Assembly: GCA_023014365.1 (NCBI GenBank)
Contig: JAEBUN010000018.1
Coordinates: 868,001 to 932,000, forward strand
Source of the DNA: Lepiota brunneoincarnata
Lineage: Eukaryota > Basidiomycota > Agaricomycetes > Agaricales > Agaricaceae
DNA: 64,000 bases
Reading direction: 5' to 3'
Both the position numbers and the translations under genes were made by a program. The notes beneath the pieces were generated by a model. It searched no databases and was not told the origin of the DNA. It worked only from the letters and a program-made list of their open reading frames with translations. Below, in pieces: positions 56,900-64,000 of the stretch (position 1 is the first letter of the stretch; each line of letters starts with the position of its first letter).

Positions 56900-57836
56900 G
56901 GTATGGTCACTCATTTATCACACTGGGTGGAATACCCACTCTGACACCTGGAGAATGGGGTGGAGCTCCTCTGAGATCTGGACAGTTATGAGATACACCC
57001 ATTAGCAAGTTGGCCAGTACACCAACTATTCAGGTATAAAACGAGTTCTTTGTTAGCAACAAAAATGACTGATAAATAGTCAGACCAATGAAACAGTCTA
57101 GGGGCTTAGGTCCATGTAAAAAGGAGAGCGTGATGAATAAAAGAATGTGTGTGTAATTAGATGGTCAAGAGTATATGTAGAGAGTTTTGAGAGTAACAAA
57201 CAAAGGAGGAAGGGGGGAAAAAACTAGACTAGCCAGGTGCTCAAGCAACCAGATTTATACTACAAATCCGAGATAATTAGCTACCTGAAGTGGGACAAGT
57301 TGTGAGGGAGGTGAATAGTATCTATGGCAACAAAGAGAGGAAACTATGCTAAGGAGGGGAGGGCATTGTGCCACTGGAAGCGACAATGGCTTGGAATCAA
57401 GTTGCATTGGGATCTGATGAGACAATGGTGATGTTAGGGGAAGGTAAGAGCGCTGAAACCAAGTTGATATTTGGGTGGCAAATACAATTGACACCCACAC
57501 TACTTATATACATAGTGGTCTGCGCACAGACTGGGTAGCCAAACACTATGTAGCTACTAGAATATAACATATGCAAACAATACACAAACAATGTCAGTTG
57601 TATGCGGATCAGACTTGGGGATGGGGGTAGCCGAAGGTTGAGGCCCCAGGCTTAGGCATTGGGCATTGGCTAGAGAGGCCAAGCCCAGACACCCAACCAC
57701 AGACCCCTAGACATACCTTGCATAAGGGGGTGCACAAGGTGCTCATCCCCTTACAGGTGAGGAGGAAGTGTGCAACAAGCTGTGTGCATAGGTGTGTTTC
57801 CTCCCTCACATCCGAGGGGTACTTGAATATTGACTT
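56900..57836. other. CpG-poor region without recognised gene
   Basis: No ORF with family resemblance. Probably old transposon-derived sequence upstream of the Gypsy fragment. Confidence 0.4.
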
Positions 57837-57840
57837 CCTA

Positions 57841-58462
57841 GTCAATCAGATGTCAGAGTGGCAGAAGCAGGTCACTGGTTGGCTTGGTATCATAGGTGTT
57901 CTCGTCGAGCTCCTGCAGGGACATGTTGGTGATCTTGGTGAGTGGGATGGCTCAGATGTCACGTGGGTGGTAAGGAACAAGCTGAAATGCAGCAAACCAG
58001 AGCTTGGAGATTGCTCTATCGAGCTCAGCAAGAATGTAGCTACCTCCTTTTGTACGTTGTAGGACTACCATAGGGCCAAAGTAATGGGGCTGTGTCTTGT
58101 TGCCAAGGGTGCCATCAAGTCATGAATTTTGGACCAGTATGAGGGTGCCAGGATCAAAGTTGAAGTCCTTGATAGTGTTGGCAAACCTCTCATGAAACTG
58201 TCAAATAGAGTTGTAGCGTGCCTTGATGACCAAATCCTTTACATGCTTGAGGTCTTGGGGATGCTTTTGGAGCTGGATAGCCCTATAGGTGATGAGGTCA
58301 GCAGTGGGGATGGGTTTGGTGAGAACAGGAGCAAGATGGGTGGCTTCTGCAGGGTTGAAAGGTAGGAGGGGTTCAAGTCTGTGAGCTATATAGTAAGGGG
58401 AGTAGCCTGTGGAGTTCTGGATAGAAATGCATTCAGCCCAAAATATGGAAGGGGCAACGGAG
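57841..58462 (-). mobile_element. Gypsy/Ty3 retrotransposon, integrase C-terminal fragment
   Basis: Minus-strand translation gives SIFWAECISIQNSTGYSPYY, EPLLPFNPAEATHLAP, TADLITYRAIQLQKHPQDLK, NTIKDFNFDPGTLILVQNS and LGNKTQPHYFGPMVVLQRTK, then GGSYILAELD and AAFQLVPYHPRD. This is the integrase C-terminal and chromo-adjacent part seen in Agaricomycete Gypsy elements. In-frame TGA codons lie at 58203-58201, 58122-58120, 57954-57952 and 57855-57853, with a TAG at 57840. The fragment stops abruptly at 58462, where the Copia LTR begins. The rest of the Gypsy element is not found on the other side of the Copia block. Confidence 0.82.
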
Positions 58463-58732
58463 TGTTGAGCTAAGCAAGCTCATGTCAAGCCAGAAAGCTC
58501 ATGTCGAGCTTTCCGCAACATATCCTGTTTAGGGATTCTTTTGTTTGTACATTGTTTGTCAACACTGGGCATGTTTCTGCCCATTTATGGATATCTGTTG
58601 GTAGTGTATATACCTACCAGCCTGCTGTTAGACACCTCAGTACTCACATTATGAGCTACTGAGGTGAGTAGAGTCTTCTCATGTTTTTCCCACTATGATA
58701 CTTATGCCTATGTTAGACTTAGTTATTCTACA
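58463..58732 (+). mobile_element. Probable 5' LTR of the Copia element
   Basis: Begins TGTTGAGC exactly where Gypsy homology ends, ends TTCTACA and is followed by GGTTATGGGCCCC, a primer-binding-site-like stretch 60 bases before the gag ATG. The length (270 bp) suits a Copia LTR. No matching 3' LTR is in the window, so the boundaries are inferred. Confidence 0.55.
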
Positions 58733-58792
58733 GGTTATGGGCCCCAACCCAAAAAATTTTTCTAACACTCATTACAACGTGTCATACACAAC

Positions 58793-61605
58793 ATGAACAC
58801 CATAAACGACAACCTCTCCACCTCTGTACCACCCCTTGACCTCCAAGGCACAAACTGGCTAATATTCTCTGTGCGTTTCCATACTGTCATACATGGAAAA
58901 GGACTATGGGGTCACTTTGATGGAAGCAAGCTACGTCCCACCCTTACCACTTCATCCACCACCCCTTCTGGTACCCCATCCATTGACAAAGGCAAAGCAA
59001 AGAGCACTACCCCCACAGTCCCTGTAGGAACGGATGCAGACATCCAAGAATGGGACAGAAATGAGGACATAGTGTGTTCCCTGCTGTCGCAACATTTACC
59101 AGACTCTATCCTGATAATGACAGAGAGTTTTGACTATGTCAAGGAAGTCTGGGATGCTGTAGTACAAGAATTCACATACTGAGGGGCTTTCAACCAAATG
59201 GAGATGCGGGCCAAGTTTTTGGAGTCCAGATATCCCAAGGATGGTGACATTAGGATGTTCCTAAATGACCTGAGGACCAGGAGAGCAGAGCTGTATGTGA
59301 TGGGAATAACAATCAATGATGATGACTACTGAAGCACAATACTTCAATCACTTCCTTTCCAACTTGCAAACTTTGCATCATCACAGCTATCTGCAGCGAA
59401 GATCATAGGAGGCACAGTACACCCTGATATGTTAGTCACCATGTTGCGTGATGAATGGGATTGCCTATACTCATGGAAGTCACATGGGTCAAGTTCCAGC
59501 TCCAAGGCTAAACCGAAGAATTCAGAGGGGGATGACACTATGGCAGTAGAACATGGTCCCAAGAAGCCTAGATGGGAGACAAAAAAACCACCTGGAAAAT
59601 GCTTTAACTGCAATGAGAAAGGCCACTGGAGATTGGACTGTCCAAAACCACCAAAGAAAAAGAAACAACCAGCTAGTGCCCCAAAGGGGCAGGAGGCCAA
59701 TGCAGTTGCAACAGATGATGAAGCCTTTTTCATAGAAACAGAGACCCTGGGTGATGAGGACAACCTTACCTCACCAGACATATTCCCAACCTGTGGGGAA
59801 CAAAACGATGAATGCGCCCTCACAGACAAAAGTGATGAGATGCCAATTGCAGCTCAGTCAGAGGAACACCCACCCCATATCATAATCATCGACTCTGGTG
59901 CCGCAAGGCACATATCCCCATACCATGAAGCCTTCCATGATTTCAAAACAATTGAATCGAAGCCACTACAAGCTGCAAACAAGCAGCAATTCAGTGCTAC
60001 AGGCAAGGGGAGCATGATAGTGGACCTACCGAATGGTGCTGAAATGACAAGCATATGTCTATCGGATGTCCTATATGCACCCGAAGTAGGATATACTCTC
60101 ATATCAGTGGGGAAGCTAGATGAACAAGGCATAACCACAAAATTTGCCAAGGGATGATGCACTATCCACAATGCAAAAGGGAAGAAGATTGCTGAGGTAC
60201 CATGTTCTGAGAGAGGGCTGTACAGATTTGAGACAGCAGAAGGATGTGTAGAAGCAAATACCATCGATGAACCAATGTCCCTAGACCAGCTACACCACCA
60301 CCTTGGACATATCTCACCCCAGATTGCCTGAAAACTTGTTGAGGAACAAATGATAACTGGTGTAAACCTTGAAAGACTATCAGCAAATACTCCCATCAAG
60401 TGCGAGTCATGCACTTATGCAAAACTCACCAGGAAGCCCATCTCAAAAGAGCAAACAGATGATTGAGCAACAGAATTTGGCCAAGAGATCCACAGCAATG
60501 TGTGGGGGCCAGCACCAGTACAGACGCAAAGGGGGAAGAGCTACTATGTCACCTTCACCAATGATTGGTCATGATATACCCATCTTGAGCTGCTAGCAAA
60601 CAAATCTGATGTGTTTGCAACCTACCAAGCATTTGATGTCTGGTGCAAAGTTCAATATGAAGCTCAGATCAAATGCCTTCATTTGGATCATGGTGGCAAG
60701 TACACTAGTAAGGATTTCAAAGAGTATTTGAAATCGCAAGGGACTAAGCAAAAGCTCACTGTCCATGACACTCCACAACACAATGGTGTAGCAGAACGGC
60801 AAAATTGGACCATCCTCGAGTGTGTCCGAGCACTCCTCCATGCAAACAAGCTTCCCCAGTATCTATGGGGCAAGGCAGCCAAACACGTGATCTGGCTCAT
60901 GAATCGAACCAGTACAAGGGCCCTCGATGGAAAGACACCATATGAAATGGTTCACGGTCGTAAACCTGACATGTCAGAGGTCCACAAGTTTGGAGAGAAG
61001 GTGTGGGTGCAAGTAGAGAATCGTAACAAGCTGTCAGCAAGGGCAAAGGAGGGACGATGGCTGGGTTTTGACAAGACCAGCAATGGTGTACGAATTTGGT
61101 GGCCTGACACATGAAAAGTGTCCGTTGAGCAAAATATTTGATATATAAAGGGCCATGTCACCACTGCTAGTCTTGAGGGGGAGAGAGTGACATCACCACC
61201 AGCAAATGAGACTGCAGAGGCAAACATACCTGCTGCAACAACAAATGTGACAGCAACACCCCAAGCCCCAGCCCCAGAGAACTCCTCAACAAAACAGATA
61301 GAGCAACCAGACACTGCCAAAAATGCCTACCATACACCCCATCCCCAATGTACTCAAATGCCAAGCCAGAAAGCTCAAGACCTTCAAGAAGGTTGTGCAG
61401 TCATAGCTGTAGAGGCAAACGAGTGGGAGGAAGTCCACATTTTCACTGCAGAGATGGCAGAAGCTGAGGCACTAGAGCCTCAAAACCTGAAAGAAGCTTG
61501 AAAACAAGCAGACTGGCACCTATGGGAGCAAGCAATTTGCGAGGAGCTCAACACACTCCAGAAAGCAGGAACCTGGGAGCTAGTGGATGCCCCAGAGGGC
61601 ATAAA
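58793..61605 (+). mobile_element. Copia/Ty1 retrotransposon gag-pol, 5' part, nine in-frame TGA
   Basis: One reading frame spans the whole region. Order: gag (58793 on; LDLQGTNWLIFSVRFH), CCHC zinc knuckle CFNCNEKGHWRLDC (about 59600), protease IIIDSGAARHISP (about 59880), pre-integrase HHLGHIS...CESCTYAK, the integrase core with IHSNVWGP, LDHGGKYTS and HNGVAERQN, and the start of the reverse transcriptase region (WEQAICEELNTLQKAGTWEL). It is cut at 61605 by a solo LTR, so reverse transcriptase and RNase H are missing. Stops are TGA at 59180, 59330, 60155, 60329, 60464, 60572, 61112, 61139 and 61499; no TAA or TAG occurs. The first integrase Asp is Asn. The element is dead, but not by indels. 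Confidence 0.92.
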
Positions 61606-62303
61606 TGTTATGATCCGTGCTCCTTCTGTATCCGAGGATAACTGGAGACGGCCTTCAATCACTCTACAAGGTGTCCGAAACGGTTGGCCTTATAGAGCTT
61701 AGTGGATCGCGCTCAATGAGATAACGAGGGAAGACGCCAAGTTAAGGCAGAGAGGTAAACGACCGCTGTTAACAAGATTAAAGCTTGAGGCTTTAATCTC
61801 TACTTGTACAGACCTTATATACCTATGAGGTGCTATATACTCGTTATAGGTTACTTGGCTGTTCTACTGGTCGTGCGCAGTCCTGACCATGATGCACATC
61901 CTGGCTGATGGCATCCTAGTGCTATTTATATTACAATGAGTCAGTACTCTCGCTACTGCTGTGCGATGTTCCATCGCTTTCCTCTGACTCATAATCTTCT
62001 TCTCCCGATTGTATCTCCATGGAGTCCTCTCCGTTCTCGCTCTCCATTCTCTCAGTGCTTCCATCCGTATCGGAGGTTGGGTCGGTTGATCCATGGTTAT
62101 CTTCTTCGTCCTCGGGGTATTCCAATATATCCTCCAAGGTTATCTCCATTCCTGCTTCTCTCGCCAGGTCCTGCATGGCGGTGTAATATTCCCCTTCCTC
62201 ATCTTCGTATTCTTGCGCCCGTAATTGGTCTGTAGTCTCCTGTACCCATCTTGTAAAGTCGAACAATAGTTCTTGTTCCTCCCGGTCTGGACTGTTCATA
62301 ACA
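61606..62303. mobile_element. Solo LTR, 698 bp, second copy, truncating the Copia pol
   Basis: Same length and termini (TGTTATGA...TCATAACA) as 35461-36158, with about ten differences. The flanks are ATAAA on the left and ATGTC on the right, so no 5-bp duplication is present, and Copia sequence does not resume on the right. This suggests recombination between LTRs of two insertions or a deletion after insertion. Confidence 0.88.
61931..62299 (-). CDS. Acidic 122-codon ORF inside the LTR, second copy
   Basis: Same ORF as at 35786-36154, beginning at the fifth base of the LTR on the minus strand (MNSPDREEQELLFDFTRWVQ). Glu replaces Lys at two positions (EYEDEEG, PEDEEDN). It is open in both copies although the elements are otherwise gone. 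Function unknown. Confidence 0.4.
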   Translation of the reverse strand: MNSPDREEQELLFDFTRWVQETTDQLRAQEYEDEEGEYYTAMQDLAREAGMEITLEDILEYPEDEEDNHGSTDPTSDTDGSTERMESENGEDSMEIQSGEEDYESEESDGTSHSSSESTDSL

Positions 62304-63247
62304 ATGTCTGCCTATCATACACAAGGATGTGGCTTCAGACCTATAGTATAATCTGGGAGAGATCGAGAGAATGCTGAGTGGAGATGACCACAGGCACCTT
62401 GTACCCCTGATGTCTTAAGTTGCCTTGACCAGGAGGATTAAGTGTAGCAAGAAGGAACGCTGGAGGAAGATGGAAACTACATGGCAACATAACTCTCTTG
62501 TAAGCCAGATCTGCAGGCTTACATAAACACACCTTGACATACTTGGACTGGTACCGTGATGCCTGCACCACTACACTAGCCTGGCTCGATTCACGCTCAA
62601 CATGACTTACACGTATGCAGCTGAACTATACGAGTACCAAGGCATGCATCCAACACAAATTTCTTCATTTTTACCATCTCTTTTTGTCTTCCCCCCTCCT
62701 TGTAGTTTATTCTGCGCCCTTCCAGTTCCAGTCTAATTGTGGTTGATAAAAACCTTCTCTGTGCCTCATTTTCTTCTGCCCCACATCTCCGAACATACCT
62801 TGGACCAGTAGAATAAAAGTAGGACAGATCATGTCATGCGAATACTCAGTGAATTATTTACTCCACCTTTTCTCGCCCCTCTTCTCCCTCTATCTCACCT
62901 TGAGGATTAAAGCCCAGCAATTGATGGACACGGTCGCGCTCGCATCCCAACCACCTTCCCCTCTCCTCAAGGGGATGAAATGCTTACGTAGTGGATATGT
63001 GATGACTAGCGAAGCAGACATTGCTGATTGATCGAGACCTTATCTGAAAGTGCCAACTCTCGTTGCGGACTACTGGGCACAATTGGACACATCTGTAACT
63101 ACATATGCATATCCCTCCCGCTTCTACTGGTCATGATCTTTCCTGCTCAACTTCTTGGAGACCTTTGTGGGCGACTGTGTTGCCTCATGAATCTTGATGC
63201 AGATGGTTATTTTAATCTTTCCGAAGGTTAGCTCCCACAAAACCCTG
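62304..63247. other. Region right of the solo LTR
   Basis: No recognised gene. A minus frame at 62341-62571 and a plus frame at 62831-63031 show no family resemblance. Confidence 0.4.
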
Positions 63248-63956
63248 CTATGACAATCTACTCACTTTTCTTTTCTTGCAAGATTTCCTTCCACCACTTT
63301 CCCCCAACCCACGCTTACAACCATTTGTGGATGCTACGCTACCAGCAATGGTACTATTGCTTCTGTCTGTAGCTGCTGCAGTCTTGGTCATATCAGCACC
63401 TCTTGATTCAGTGATGACTGCATTCCTGTGTGTGCTGATACCAGCGTGCCCCCCATTCACGCTTGTGACAGAATGGTCTGGCACCTGCCTGATAACTATG
63501 GAGCTTCTCAGCAAAGTGGGGCATTGTAGGTCAAGCTGTCTCACCTTCCACCTTGGCTGACGCATTTTCAGAGCAGTTGTCTTCTTTCCTTGCGAGCATG
63601 GAAACTTGTCCTGATTGTCAGCTATTGCCATAGTAAGTACATTTGGTACTCCTACCATTTCCACTGGCCTGGGCGATAGCATTGACATAATTCTTCACAG
63701 CCTGCTGGCATAGCTCCGGTATGTTGGGATGCAGAACTCCCACCATGTCCCAATGCACAAGTTGGTTAGAGCAGTCGCATACCCCAGGCATCCGCTCATG
63801 CAATTCAGTCAATGGTTGAGTCTCAATTGAAGGCCCAGGCGATGGTCCACGCGATTCGGTTGATGATTCAGTTTCGGTTGTCGACCCAGGTGACAATATT
63901 GAAGCTCCTTGACAAGGACTAGCTCCATGGCTATGTGTGTTGGGTGAAAGGACCAT
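63248..63956 (-). CDS. Possible hypothetical protein, two open blocks
   Basis: Not recognised. A Ser/Thr/Pro-rich frame from 63956 (SPGSTTETESSTESRGPSPG, then HPNIPELCQQAVKNYVNAIA) is followed by a second open frame to 63248 (TALKMRQPRWKVRQLDLQCP..., ending GRKSCKKRKVSRLS, a basic nuclear-localisation-like end). A GT...AG stretch at the junction near 63650-63615 would be only about 34 bp, short for an intron. It may continue beyond the window or be decayed. Confidence 0.25.
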
Positions 63957-64000
63957 TGTCAGTGATAACTGGATTCACTGACACATCATACTGCTCATTT

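Noticed and set aside
58793..61605. In-frame TGA codons as selenocysteine or recoded Trp/Arg
   Set aside because: The host genes in the window use TGA as a normal stop, and the same element has missense changes of the CpG-transition type. Decay explains both; recoding does not.

Overview
The window looks like chromosomal DNA of a mushroom-forming basidiomycete (Agaricomycetes). Genes carry many short introns of about 50-60 bp with GT-AG ends. The recognisable families are typical of that group: F-box-like/LRR expansions, a polyporopepsin-type aspartic protease, a laccase-like multicopper oxidase, a Knh1-like secreted protein, a basidiomycete multi-pass membrane family, and Copia and Gypsy elements. 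The species cannot be named from the sequence.

Layout. (1) 1-14.1 kb is a tandem, mostly plus-strand array built from repeated modules: a cytochrome P450 fragment, an F-box-like gene, a conserved 3' flank and an aminoglycoside-phosphotransferase-like (APH) remnant. Only two F-box copies are intact (6040-7624 and 9820-11403, each one intron and 508 residues). The copies at 810, 3316 and 13240 are broken. A 237-bp solo LTR sits in the promoter of the 9820 copy. (2) 14.2-16.9 kb holds a multi-exon 5'-nucleotidase/metallophosphatase with a nonsense codon before its C-terminal tail. (3) 18.4-24.1 kb holds coiled-coil F-box paralogs on the minus strand: one intact, one with a single TGA, one remnant. 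It also has a decayed copy of the first F-box type and a foldback element 20 bp from a start codon. (4) 24.6-31.8 kb carries a complete 8-exon aspartic protease (433 aa) and a complete 7-exon phosphoinositide phospholipase C (1253 aa). (5) 32.8-38.3 kb is a graveyard: fragments of the phospholipase and 5'-nucleotidase genes from this same window, four copies of a small hypothetical family, a solo LTR with a perfect 5-bp duplication, and one Knh1-like gene. (6) 38.9-43.7 kb has a 12-exon flavin monooxygenase and a multi-pass membrane protein. (7) 47.5-49.7 kb has an intact 13-exon laccase-like gene (515 aa) that keeps the type-1 copper ligands but lacks three of the eight trinuclear-cluster histidines. 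(8) 53.1-53.9 kb is a GNAT acetyltransferase. (9) 54.7-62.3 kb is a decayed F-box copy, a tRNA-deaminase fragment and a nested retroelement block (Gypsy integrase tail, Copia element, solo LTR). (10) 62.3-64 kb has little that can be recognised.

Two themes stand out. First, the laccase-like gene looks selected to stay open although its oxygen-reducing centre is dismantled. Second, mobile DNA here appears to have decayed by CpG to TpG/CpA transitions. All nine in-frame stops of the Copia gag-pol are TGA, and several unusual residues in its integrase motifs fit the same change. A Gypsy fragment, an F-box paralog and a repeat pair show the same signature. There is no clear operon-like or biosynthetic cluster; the single-copy genes appear functionally independent.
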